Shown piece after piece: positions 1 through 11,166 of a stretch of DNA of 64,000 nt. Made by a program: the position numbers and the translations under genes. Where the stretch lies: contig CAXSAZ010000009.1 in assembly GCA_964235485.1 (NCBI GenBank), positions 1 to 64,000 of the forward strand, read 5' to 3'. The notes under the pieces were generated by a model, which was not told the origin of the DNA, did not search any database, and worked only from the letters and a program-made list of their open reading frames with translations. Position 1 is the stretch's first letter. Each line of letters begins with the position of its first letter. The DNA comes from CAHJXG01 sp964235485 (GTDB lineage: Bacteria > Pseudomonadota > Alphaproteobacteria > Acetobacterales > Acetobacteraceae).

Positions 1-31
1 TCCAAATTGCCACAGCCTAACCGATCCAGCA

Positions 32-454
32 TCAGAAATGCAATTGTAATGTTAGGATCAGGAACACCTTGCGGCCGGCGTCCTCGACAAGGCGCTGCAT
101 GAAGCGGATCAGGGTTGGCGCCTTGATCGCGCCGTCGAGCAGCATCCAGCGCAGCTCGCCCTTGTTGGTGAGCGCCGAGATCAGGTCCAGCCTGGCCCGC
201 CTGTGCGAGCGGCGCACAGCTGCGGCCGCGCACGTCGTCGCCGCGCAAGCCGGTCTCGTCGCCCCAGAAAATGGCGCCCTTCTCCCCTCTGGCCCGCACC
301 GCGATGGCCGGTAGTCGTGCCGCAGCCAGCGCTGCACGGACTCGGCTGACTGCTCGTAGGCGCGCCGCAACGGCTTCTGCGCCGTAAAGCCCCGGTGCGC
401 TAGGTAGGTTCCCATGATGACGCTTGCTGCCCGGAGCAGGCCGTCAGCAGGCAC
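32..454 (-). pseudogene. IS630-family transposase remnant
   Basis: This is a decayed IS630-type DDE transposase. The frame reads MGTYLAHRGFTAQKPLRRAY and, near its end, a stretch containing LISALTNKGELRWMLLDGAI, both typical of IS630 transposases. Between them the sequence is out of frame: one base is missing in a C run after HDY, and the lost reading frame still encodes the WGDETGLR motif with the first catalytic Asp. A piece just after that motif also appears to be lost. Neither the N-terminal helix-turn-helix nor the C-terminal catalytic Glu region is present, so the copy cannot be active. It belongs to the same family as the tail fragment at 40360-40476. Confidence 0.75.
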
Positions 455-564
455 GCACCACCCGCAAGCAAAAGTCGGCCATAGTGTCTGTCCATAAGGA
501 CGCTCTCAACCAAGACGTTTCACTCGGAAGACTTCCCTTGCACTTGAAATGTCTTTAAAGAAAG

Positions 565-1794
565 ATGATCAATCTTGTAAACGTCGTTTGGTGGTGTATG
601 GCACGAGGAATCGTTGTCGGAGTCGCGCTGCTGCTGTCCCAGGCGACGCTGGCTTTGGCCGATGCCAGGCGCGGCGACATTGCGTTCGAAAAGGGGGATT
701 ACGCCGGTGCCCACCGCGAATGGCGTGAGTCCGCCGAGGCAGGCGACATCTCTGCCATGTTGGGGCTTGGCACGCTTTATAACACCGGGCATGGCGTCCA
801 GCAGGACTTTGTTCAGGCTTTATCCTGGTATCGGCGTGCTGCCGAAGCCGGCAACGCTCATGCCATGTTCAACGTGGGGGCGATGTTTGACAACGGCCGC
901 GGCACGGACGTGAACCGGCCGGAGGCGGTCAGGTGGTATGTCAGGAGTGCAGCACGAGGCAACGGCCGCGCCGCATACGCCGTCGCCACGATCTATCGCG
1001 ACGGCGATGGCGTCCCGCGGGACACCCGCGCCGCAATCAAGTTCTTCAAAATGGCGGCTGCGGCTGGCATTGGTGCTGCCCGGGTCAATCTCGCCAACCT
1101 CGGCCAGAGCGCCCTGCCTGACAGCGTTGCGGGTCCTTCCCGCTCGCCCGGCGCTGCAACCAAAGCGTTCGAAAACACGCCAGCGGTGGCGAAGCTTGCA
1201 CCCGAAGCGCTCCCCACTGCGGTTGGCACTGCCAACGTCGAGGCGAAACCTCTTGGTCCGACAGCCATGACACCCAAGGTCGCCAGGAATGATGAGGCTG
1301 CAGCAGCGCCAGCGCGTCCGCCAGCGGTGGCGCGTGCGGTTCCCGACGCTCCAGCCAGCGCAGCGGATGACAGGTTCGCTGCCGCACCGACCAGCATCCC
1401 CGCCCCGGGAACATCGTCCGGGCCATCGCCGGTTCAGATCGCGGATCAGGAAACCTTGGCCGCCGGGATTGAGCGATTTCACAAGCTCGCCCTTCAGCAC
1501 GCCGATGCAAGCCTGGCCTTGTCGACGCAATACGAGGCGGTTGTCCACGAGGTTGCCCGCCGGGCCATGGAGGGCAACGATGTCGCACAGTACGACATCG
1601 GGTTCGCCTACAAACAGGGCATTGGGGTGCCGTCCGACCTCGTCAAATCCTATGTGTACTTCGTTCGGGCCAGCCTTTCATCCAATGCTGAACTGAGTTC
1701 AGCGGCGCTCAGCGAGGCCTTCCACCTTGGTAGCCGGCTGACAGACGCCCAGCAGGCATTGACGACGGACATGCTGACGCGCGGCACTCGGTAA
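565..1794 (+). CDS. Secreted Sel1-repeat (TPR-like) protein
   Basis: A 409-residue protein with a signal peptide and Sel1-like repeats, which are short helical pairs used for protein-protein contacts. About residues 38-185 carry four or so repeats, with signatures such as AMLGLGTLYNTGHGV and AVATIYRDGDGV. A Pro/Ala-rich linker of about 100 residues follows, then a degenerate C-terminal repeat region (about 295-400). The start is uncertain. The ATG at 565 has an AAGAAAG site just upstream, whereas an internal ATG at 598 gives a cleaner signal peptide (MARGIVVGVALLLSQATLALA). It stands alone, upstream of a hybrid kinase. The partner and function are unknown; a periplasmic scaffold role is inference from the fold. 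Confidence 0.8.
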   Translation: MINLVNVVWWCMARGIVVGVALLLSQATLALADARRGDIAFEKGDYAGAHREWRESAEAGDISAMLGLGTLYNTGHGVQQDFVQALSWYRRAAEAGNAHAMFNVGAMFDNGRGTDVNRPEAVRWYVRSAARGNGRAAYAVATIYRDGDGVPRDTRAAIKFFKMAAAAGIGAARVNLANLGQSALPDSVAGPSRSPGAATKAFENTPAVAKLAPEALPTAVGTANVEAKPLGPTAMTPKVARNDEAAAAPARPPAVARAVPDAPASAADDRFAAAPTSIPAPGTSSGPSPVQIADQETLAAGIERFHKLALQHADASLALSTQYEAVVHEVARRAMEGNDVAQYDIGFAYKQGIGVPSDLVKSYVYFVRASLSSNAELSSAALSEAFHLGSRLTDAQQALTTDMLTRGTR

Positions 1795-1933
1795 AGAGCA
1801 CAGACGAGAGCGTCTAAACATTTGATGGAGTGTAGTGGCGAAGGATCAGCCAGCATGGGTTGAACAATTCCAACGCCCAAACTATGAAGCACCATAATAG
1901 TGTCACATAAAATATGCACGGTGCTCAAGTGTC

Positions 1934-4915
<2,982 letters not shown>

Positions 4916-4989
4916 CTTTATTTTAGTATGGCGGCATCCAAAGTCGTGAAGCGTGCGAATAGTAAGGAGACCCTCCCGAAAGGCTTTCT

Positions 4990-5679
4990 GTGCGAATTCT
5001 GTGCATTGAAGACAATGAGACATTCGCGGCGCTTATCGGAAGCGGCCTGCGACGCGCCCGCTTCATCGTTGACCGTGTCGCAAGCGCCGAGGACGGCCTG
5101 CACGCCATCGCCACCGTGCACTACGATGCCCTGGTCCTCGATCTCAATCTGCCTGACTCCGACGGGCTGACGGTTCTCAAGCGGCTTCGAACTGCCCGGA
5201 ACACCGTCCCGGTCCTGATCCTCTCCGCCCGCAGCAAGATGGCTGAACGTGTTTCGGGCCTGGAAGCGGGCGCCGACGACTACCTGCCGAAACCCTTCGA
5301 GATGCCGGAGCTTGTGGCGCGGGTCAGGGCGCTGCTCCGGCGATCCCCTGGAATGGCGCCTGCCGAACTCACCTGCGGCAACTTGGCCTTCCAGCCTGGA
5401 ACCTACACGGCCGTCATCGAAGGAGAAGACCACATCATCCCGAAACGGGAGGCGACGCTGCTTGAGCACCTGCTCCGCAACGTGGGCCGGCCGGTGTCGA
5501 AGCCCACGATCGAGGACCGCCTGTATGCGTTTGGCGAAGAGGTCGCCTCCAACGCCGTGGAGGTCCACGTCCACCACCTCCGCAAGCGCCTGGCGGCTAT
5601 GGGGGCCAGCGTCAAGATCGTCACGCTTCGGGGGACCGGCTACGTGCTGCGTCCTGCGGACGCCGATGCAAGTGCTTGA
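4990..5679 (+). CDS. OmpR-family DNA-binding response regulator
   Basis: A 229-residue two-domain response regulator. The receiver has acidic residues E7/D8, phospho-acceptor D51 (VLDLNLP), the switch Ser (LILSAR) and Lys in LPKPFE. The C-terminal winged helix ends with VHVHHLRKRL and TLRGTGYVLR, typical of the OmpR/PhoB group. The start is a GTG; GAAAGG lies six bases upstream, while a stronger AAGGAG lies too far away. It follows the hybrid kinase by 75 bases on the same strand and is the likely output of that phosphorelay. It ends only 24 bases before the convergent flippase gene, so control of the exopolysaccharide locus is possible but unproven. Confidence 0.92.
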   Translation: MRILCIEDNETFAALIGSGLRRARFIVDRVASAEDGLHAIATVHYDALVLDLNLPDSDGLTVLKRLRTARNTVPVLILSARSKMAERVSGLEAGADDYLPKPFEMPELVARVRALLRRSPGMAPAELTCGNLAFQPGTYTAVIEGEDHIIPKREATLLEHLLRNVGRPVSKPTIEDRLYAFGEEVASNAVEVHVHHLRKRLAAMGASVKIVTLRGTGYVLRPADADASA

Positions 5680-5703
5680 CGAGCGGGTGCGGGCAGCGCG
5701 TCC

Positions 5704-7098
5704 TCACGGCCAGGCCAAGCCTTGGACCAACGCCCAAACCACGCCGTCAGCCGCCATCCCGGCCGCGGCCAGCCCGAGCAGGATGCGGCATTGCGGCCCC
5801 GGCAGCATACGGCTGCGCGCGAGGTGCGCGAGCACGGCGCCGATGGGGGCGATGGCCGCCAGCGCGCAGCCCCAGGCCTGGCCGACAATGCCCCCCGCCA
5901 TGTCGCCCCCCCACATCGCAGCCCCGAGGACGGTGAACGAGACCGAGAACATCTTGGCCGCGTCGCGCCAAGGACGCGCCGAAGCGGCAATCGCGAGCGG
6001 CAGCACCCACGCCGTGAGGCTGAGCGGCACGCCGGCCGCCATCAAGGCTCCCGAAGGCGCGGCGGCAGCGGCGAACTGTGGAAAGATCGCCGGGACGGCG
6101 TAGCGGCACGCCAGCACCCCGGCAGCCGTCCCAGCCGTGGCGACCCCGAGCAGCCACCGCAACTCGCGGCAAAGCAGGGCCGGGGCGCCGGGCGTGCCGG
6201 CCGCGGCGAGGTGCTTTGGGTAATGGACCTGCCCGATTGTCGACAGCACGCCGATGCCCACAACCACCAGGTTGGCGCCGAACGCGAACAGACCGAAATT
6301 GCCCGGCGTGGACAAAGCGGCGGACACCCAGCGGTTCGCCGTGAGGTAAAGCAGCCAAAGCGCGTTGAAGGCGAAAAGAGGCCCCGCCATCCGCAGCGTC
6401 CGCGCCACCGCCTGCGCCGGAGGCCTGGCGCGCAGGACGGCGGCAAACGGCTGAGTCAGCAAGGCCGCGGTCAGGACGTACCATGCAGCAAGCGCCGCAA
6501 AGCACCCGGTAACGCCGCCAGCCGCAAGCCCCGCGAGCCGCGGCAGGCTCAGCCCGGCCTGCATCAGCAACGCGGCGAACGTGAACTCCCATACCCGCGA
6601 ACCGGCCCGGTAAAGCGAAACGGGGCCGTTCGACAGCATGAACGCGATGCCCCCGACCGCGGCGATCAGCAGGTTCGCCGCTGTGAGCGCCCCCCCGCGC
6701 GCCACCCCAAATGCCAGCGGCACGGCCAGCAGCAGCAGGCAAGCCGCCAGCACGACCCGGGCGCAAACGAGTTCCGAAATCGCGGCAGCCGTGCCCTCGC
6801 CGGCAGCGCGACCGGTCAAAACCCTGTCTGCAAGCTGCGAAAGGCCGAGGTCGGCCGCGCAGGCGTATTGGAAGATGCTGAGCAGCAGGACGTAGCCGCC
6901 GAAGCGGGACGGTGCGAGCAGCAAGGGTGCCGCGACCGTCGCGGCGGCTCCAGCGAGGCTCAGGACTGGCGCTCCGAACGTGTAAGCCATGCGGTTGCCA
7001 AGCCAAGGCATCGCGCCCGCGTCGCGCAGCGTTTCCAGCAAGGAGCGCTGCCCTGTCGGGTTCGCGTCCAGGGCTGTCGGCACGGCAGTCCGGGTCAT
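5704..7098 (-). CDS. Polysaccharide flippase-like membrane protein (MATE/Wzx type)
   Basis: A roughly 464-residue polytopic membrane protein with about twelve hydrophobic segments and few charged loops, as in Wzx/MurJ-type lipid-linked oligosaccharide flippases. The open frame extends to 7212, but the ATG at 7098 overlaps the stop of the upstream glycosyltransferase as ATGA, and the extra N-terminal residues are Arg-rich and not protein-like, so 7098 was chosen. It is the last gene of the minus-strand exopolysaccharide operon (GT2-GT4-flippase). The expected role is moving the undecaprenyl-linked repeat unit across the inner membrane for the polymerase encoded at 12738-14132. The family is assigned from topology and context rather than a hallmark motif. 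Confidence 0.75.
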   Translation of the reverse strand: MTRTAVPTALDANPTGQRSLLETLRDAGAMPWLGNRMAYTFGAPVLSLAGAAATVAAPLLLAPSRFGGYVLLLSIFQYACAADLGLSQLADRVLTGRAAGEGTAAAISELVCARVVLAACLLLLAVPLAFGVARGGALTAANLLIAAVGGIAFMLSNGPVSLYRAGSRVWEFTFAALLMQAGLSLPRLAGLAAGGVTGCFAALAAWYVLTAALLTQPFAAVLRARPPAQAVARTLRMAGPLFAFNALWLLYLTANRWVSAALSTPGNFGLFAFGANLVVVGIGVLSTIGQVHYPKHLAAAGTPGAPALLCRELRWLLGVATAGTAAGVLACRYAVPAIFPQFAAAAAPSGALMAAGVPLSLTAWVLPLAIAASARPWRDAAKMFSVSFTVLGAAMWGGDMAGGIVGQAWGCALAAIAPIGAVLAHLARSRMLPGPQCRILLGLAAAGMAADGVVWALVQGLAWP

Positions 7099-8351
7099 CC
7101 CTTGGACCGCCGAGGCATCGTTTGGACGGCGTTGATGGCCGCGGCGACCGTTTCGGCGCTTCTGCGCCAGTTGAGTTCGTCCCGTGCGTGGACCAGGGCG
7201 CCAGCCGCGCACCGGTCGAACAGCTCCGGATCCCCCGCAAGCTCGGCAATCGCGTCGGCCAGCCCGGCCACCGACATGTCCCGGGCGAGCAGCCCGGTCG
7301 CGCGGTGGACCACCTGTTCGGCCAAGCCGCCGATGGGGGTCGCCACGACGGGCCGGCCGGCGGCGTATGCGGTGGCTGCAACGCCGGATTGGCTGGCCTC
7401 GGTGTAGGGGAGCACGGCGATGTCGGCAGCCGCCATGAACTCCGCGATCTCCTCGTCGTTGAGCCAGCGGTTATGGAGGGTGACGCCGGGCAAGCGAGCC
7501 AGCAGCTCCGCGTAGGGCTGCATCCTGCCTGATCCCGCGATGACGAGGTCAACGGCAACCCCTTCCTGCCGCAGCGTCAGCATGGCGCGCAGCAGGTGAT
7601 CAAGGCCCTTGTAGGCGACGATGCGGCCGAAGAAGAGGAGGCGGACCGGCCGGCTCCCGCGGGGGTGGACGGCAGGGCGTGCCTGGCCCGTCCCGAACTT
7701 GAACGCCCCATGCGGCATGGTCCAGATCCGCTCGGCCGGATAGTCGAAAACGTCGATAGCCTGCTGCCGCACGTGGTCCGACAGGACGATCAGGGCGTCG
7801 GTATTGCGCACCTGCTGGCACATCACCCGGTAGCGCAGCGGGTATCCGTCGCCGGGATGGAAAACGGCGTCGTGGAGGATCAGGATGGACCGCACCGGGC
7901 CGCGCGACAGGATGGGGAGCGTCGCGGCGTCCCAAATCGACTGGAAGGTGCACAGCGCCACCGCGGCCTGGTGCGTCGCCAGCATACGGCGGAACCGGCG
8001 GGCAATCGCCGGCAGCCGTGCCAAGCCCAGCGCCGCGGCCAGCTTGCCGCGAAGCGTGGTCTTGTTTCCTTCAAAGATCGGAACTTCGTTGCCGGACAGG
8101 CCCAGCCCGGCCGCGAGCGCGTGAAGGTCGGACCCGCGGGCACTGGACAGCGCGAGGTCCAGCCCGGGCACCATGCGAAGCTCTTGCGCGAGTTCAAAGG
8201 TGAACTTCGCAGCGGCGCCGGACTGCCCCCAGTGCCACATCAGGACCCGGGTGAGAGGCCGTGCCGCAGGAACGGCCGCCGGGCTTTCAGAATGCGCGTC
8301 CTGGGTGGCCGGCGGCGGGAGCGGGCGTGCTTCTTGTATGCTCATCGACAT
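7095..8351 (-). CDS. Glycosyltransferase family 4 (GT-B)
   Basis: A 418-residue GT-B fold glycosyltransferase. The C-terminal half has the nucleotide-sugar binding pattern of GT4: LLFFGRIVAYKGLDHLL, then VIAGSGRM, and the E-x7-E region in YTEASQSGVAATAYAAGRPV followed by ATPIGGLAEQV. It most likely adds a sugar from a nucleotide donor to the growing lipid-linked repeat unit on the cytoplasmic face. The start ATG (8351) lies five bases after the stop of the upstream GT2 gene, and the end overlaps the flippase start by four bases, so the three are translationally coupled. The donor and acceptor cannot be read from the sequence. Confidence 0.9.
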   Translation of the reverse strand: MSMSIQEARPLPPPATQDAHSESPAAVPAARPLTRVLMWHWGQSGAAAKFTFELAQELRMVPGLDLALSSARGSDLHALAAGLGLSGNEVPIFEGNKTTLRGKLAAALGLARLPAIARRFRRMLATHQAAVALCTFQSIWDAATLPILSRGPVRSILILHDAVFHPGDGYPLRYRVMCQQVRNTDALIVLSDHVRQQAIDVFDYPAERIWTMPHGAFKFGTGQARPAVHPRGSRPVRLLFFGRIVAYKGLDHLLRAMLTLRQEGVAVDLVIAGSGRMQPYAELLARLPGVTLHNRWLNDEEIAEFMAAADIAVLPYTEASQSGVAATAYAAGRPVVATPIGGLAEQVVHRATGLLARDMSVAGLADAIAELAGDPELFDRCAAGALVHARDELNWRRSAETVAAAINAVQTMPRRSKG

Positions 8352-8356
8352 CCCAC

Positions 8357-9271
8357 TTAGACCCGTGCAAACCCGTAAAGGCGGCTGCGCAGCAGCGTGC
8401 CAGCCAAGCGGAACACGACGTAAAGCAACGTCGTCGCCACGAACTGGCGGAGGCTCAGGAAGCCCTGGCGCAGGCAGAAGACCCGGAACCGGACCTCATG
8501 CAGGCAGTAGCGCCAGCCGCCCCGCCGGGCGCTCTGCTGCAGCCCCGCACGCACCCGCAGCAGCACGGCGGGGATGATGTGGAAATGCGCCCCGACCAAC
8601 GCCATCCTCACCCAAAGGTCGTAGTCTTCCAGCAAGGGGAAGTTCAAGCGATAGCCGCCGGCCCGCCGCAGCGCCTCGGCACGCATCAGGACCGCCGGGT
8701 GGCAGATGACGTTGCGCCAGCGCAGGCTTTGCACAATCGCGTCGTGCCGGGTGGTGGAGGACTTCAAGCGCGTCGCCTCCTCGCCGTCCATGAACTCCTC
8801 AGACCAGGAGCTGACGATGTCCGTGCCCGGGTTTTCGAGGACGTAGTCGAGCTGGATGCGGAGGCGTTCGCGGTCGCAAAGGTCATCGCTGTCCATGCGC
8901 ATCACCCATTCGCCGGTGCACCGCTCGAAGCCCGCGCTCAATGCACCGGCGAGACCTTGGTTCTCCGGCAAACGGACGACATCGACAACGGCGATCCGGC
9001 GGTCACCCCCGTAGCGCGCGATGACCTCCTCCTGGTCGGCGCCGACCGGCCCATCAAGCACCAGCACGAGCTGGCTGGGCGCAGCGCTTTGGGCGAAGAC
9101 GCTTTCAAGGGCCGCAGCGAGCCACTCAGCACGTTCACGCACATAGGTCGTCATGAGGCAACTGACCGTGGGCAACCTTGTGCCGACGGCCATGGGGTTG
9201 CTGATGTCAATTCCCACATCAGCATTATCGCAATGCCGCATGTTCGCTGCCTCATCTTTGAATGAGGCCAT
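8357..9271 (-). CDS. Glycosyltransferase family 2 (GT-A)
   Basis: A 304-residue inverting GT-A glycosyltransferase. SCLMTTYVRERAEWLAAAL opens the nucleotide-binding fold, LVLVLDGP is the second strand, and MDSDDLC carries the metal-binding DXD motif; EDYDLWVRM resembles the ED-Y catalytic-base motif of the family. The ATG at 9271 has an AGGT site about six bases upstream; a shorter start further in (before RHCDNADVG) is possible. It heads the GT2-GT4-flippase group and probably adds one sugar of the exopolysaccharide repeat unit. A tandem 11-base repeat lies just upstream of the start. Confidence 0.9.
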   Translation of the reverse strand: MASFKDEAANMRHCDNADVGIDISNPMAVGTRLPTVSCLMTTYVRERAEWLAAALESVFAQSAAPSQLVLVLDGPVGADQEEVIARYGGDRRIAVVDVVRLPENQGLAGALSAGFERCTGEWVMRMDSDDLCDRERLRIQLDYVLENPGTDIVSSWSEEFMDGEEATRLKSSTTRHDAIVQSLRWRNVICHPAVLMRAEALRRAGGYRLNFPLLEDYDLWVRMALVGAHFHIIPAVLLRVRAGLQQSARRGGWRYCLHEVRFRVFCLRQGFLSLRQFVATTLLYVVFRLAGTLLRSRLYGFARV

Positions 9272-9283
9272 TATTACCTGCCG

Positions 9284-9305
9284 ACCTTAGCTGAACCTTA
9301 GCTGA
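9284..9305. repeat. Tandem 11-bp direct repeat upstream of GT2
   Basis: ACCTTAGCTGA occurs twice head to tail with no spacer, 13 bases upstream of the GT2 start codon. Two half-sites one DNA turn apart would suit a dimeric regulator, but no regulator is known here; this is inference from spacing. Confidence 0.5.
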
Positions 9306-9369
9306 GGGGCGCCCATCAGCACGCAGCACGACATCGGGACTTTGCACTATCCGATACAGCCGACATGCG

Positions 9370-9400
9370 AACGCCGCCGGTTGATCCAACCGGCGGCGTT
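9370..9400 (-). terminator. Perfect 13-bp inverted repeat after the priming transferase gene
   Basis: Two perfectly complementary 13-base arms (AACGCCGCCGGTT and its complement) flank a 5-base loop, starting 24 bases beyond the stop of the ExoY-type gene on the minus strand. The stem is very stable but no T run follows on either strand, so it is a weak rho-independent terminator or an mRNA-protecting hairpin between the priming transferase and the GT2 gene. Confidence 0.55.
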
Positions 9401-9423
9401 CAGGGGCGCGAAGCGGGTGGGGG

Positions 9424-10107
9424 CTAACGTGCGCCGGCGCGGGACAGCACCACGTCGGCCGTCTTGACGAGGATGCGGAAGTCCTGCAGCAGGCTCCAGT
9501 TTTTCACGTAACGCAGGTCCAATGCGACCCGCTTCTCATAATCGACGTCGTTGCGGCCGCTGACCTGCCAAAGGCCGGTCAGGCCAGGCTTCACCGACGT
9601 GATGACGCCAACGCAACGAGCGTAGTGCGTGTTGATCTCGCCCCGCGTGACCGGGCGTGGTCCCACCAGGCTCATCTCACCGCGCAACACGTTCCAAAGC
9701 TGGGGCAGTTCATCCAGACTGGTCCGCCGCAGCAGCTTGCCGACACCGGTGACGCGGGGGTCGAAAGCGAGTTTCTGCTCGCGCTGCCATTCCTTGGCCG
9801 CTTCGGGGTGAAAATGAAGGTACTCCGGAAGCAGCTCCTCGGCGGCAACGACCATGGTGCGGAACTTGAGACACCCGAATGCCTTACCGTCGCGTCCCAC
9901 CCTTCGATGCGAGAACATGATTGGGCCGCCATCCATGCCGACCAACATCGCCACGAACGCAAAGACAGGCGCGAGAATAACAAGCAGAAGCGCAGCAGCC
10001 ACCCGATCCAGCATGTACTTGAGGCCAATCTGCACGGAGCGCCCAGACGTTTCGTCTGAAAGAAAAGACTCGTCGTGGAGCGCGTCGAAATGGGAATTGG
10101 TTGTCAT
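9424..10107 (-). CDS. ExoY-type undecaprenyl-phosphate sugar-1-phosphate transferase
   Basis: A 227-residue bacterial sugar transferase that starts exopolysaccharide assembly by moving a hexose-1-phosphate from a nucleotide sugar onto undecaprenyl phosphate at the inner membrane. One hydrophobic segment (about residues 34-56) precedes the catalytic domain. Family motifs are clear: MFSHRRVGRDGK, LKFRTMV, RRTSLDELPQLWNVLRGEMS, VGPRPV and KPGLTGLWQVSGR. The length matches ExoY-like enzymes that lack the extra N-terminal membrane bundle of WbaP/GumD. It is separated from the downstream GT2 gene by a strong hairpin. The sugar transferred (glucose or galactose) cannot be told. Confidence 0.93.
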   Translation of the reverse strand: MTTNSHFDALHDESFLSDETSGRSVQIGLKYMLDRVAAALLLVILAPVFAFVAMLVGMDGGPIMFSHRRVGRDGKAFGCLKFRTMVVAAEELLPEYLHFHPEAAKEWQREQKLAFDPRVTGVGKLLRRTSLDELPQLWNVLRGEMSLVGPRPVTRGEINTHYARCVGVITSVKPGLTGLWQVSGRNDVDYEKRVALDLRYVKNWSLLQDFRILVKTADVVLSRAGAR

Positions 10108-10255
10108 GCTGCTTCTGCCTCAACCGGAGTACTGTGAGGCACAACATGACGACGTTGGCTTATGTGAAGCTTATGGACTGAAGGAAATCGTGCTGTTCTC
10201 GCTTCTGGTGATTTCGTTTTGCTTCCGGTTTGGCAGGAGCGAAAGGCCTCAATTC

Positions 10256-10873
10256 TTAAAGACGGTGACTCCGGCCCAGGGCGCGCAGGCCCGTCGTGTC
10301 GGCCACGCCGATGACCAATCCGTCACAAGATTGGAAGGCGCATCGCAGGACGCGGCTGTCCAGCAGTTCTTCCAATGCGCCGCCGACGCAGGCGGGTTCC
10401 ACCCCGCAAGCATCGGCGAACTGCTCCGGCGTCAGCGGGATCAGGAAATGGCCACCCGGCGCAAGATCCAGTCGATGCAGGCGATCAAACACCTCGGCCA
10501 GCAGCGCCGCGACGCGATGCCTCGCCTTTGCCGTATGTAGGAAGGCTGGAGCCGTTGCAGGCGGCCATCTTGGGAGCGCCGTCCCGGCCCTTGAAGCAAC
10601 CACCTCGCCCAGGCATACCGCAGCATCGGCGCCGACCGCGGCAAGATCCTCCGCACCAACGACTTCGCCCGGCAGCACCAGCGCGACCACCCAGGCGGGC
10701 GCTCCACCGTGGACTGGGAAGGGCAGCTTATGCCGGGTCAGTGCGACCCACCCGCTATGCAGCCGGAACGCGACGCCGCCCGGCACATCGGCCGCAATGA
10801 GGGAGGTCCCCTTTTGAAAGGTTGATGGGCCGCCTCCGGCAATCAGGGAATAAAGCATGGCCTGGCACTCCAC
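10256..10873 (-). CDS. Crp/Fnr-family transcriptional regulator
   Basis: A 205-residue protein with a divergent cyclic-nucleotide-binding-like N-terminal half and a Crp-type winged helix at the C-terminus (about 120-200). RVAALLAEVFDRL is the dimer helix and IPLTPEQFADACGVEPACV is the helix-turn-helix, followed by the recognition helix and the wing. No Fnr-type cysteine cluster or obvious cAMP pocket is visible, so the ligand is unknown. It lies between the ExoY-type gene (149 bases away, same strand) and the divergent chain-length gene; the 293-base divergent spacer to 11167 holds no other gene. Regulation of the exopolysaccharide locus is likely from position only. Confidence 0.8.
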   Translation of the reverse strand: MECQAMLYSLIAGGGPSTFQKGTSLIAADVPGGVAFRLHSGWVALTRHKLPFPVHGGAPAWVVALVLPGEVVGAEDLAAVGADAAVCLGEVVASRAGTALPRWPPATAPAFLHTAKARHRVAALLAEVFDRLHRLDLAPGGHFLIPLTPEQFADACGVEPACVGGALEELLDSRVLRCAFQSCDGLVIGVADTTGLRALGRSHRL

Positions 10874-11166
10874 ACGCTTGTCTGGAATACCTTCCAGGAG
10901 CTTGGCGACGCACTTGCAGGCAGACGTTTCGGCAACGAAATACCGTATTTGTGCTGGCTGACAACCCCTTGCAAGCGTTCGGGGGCAGGCAGGGTTTCAC
11001 TGAGCCATCATCCCTCTCGCTTTCCACAAAGGTTCCAGAGCATCATCTCGCAAGCTTACGCCTGCCTTACGGCCGTTCACCCGCCCGAGCCAGATCGAGA
11101 ATGCGGCAGCAAGGAACCCCAGCCGTGCCGTAAGCCTCGCTTAAGCTAGATGGCTTATCGCTGGAC

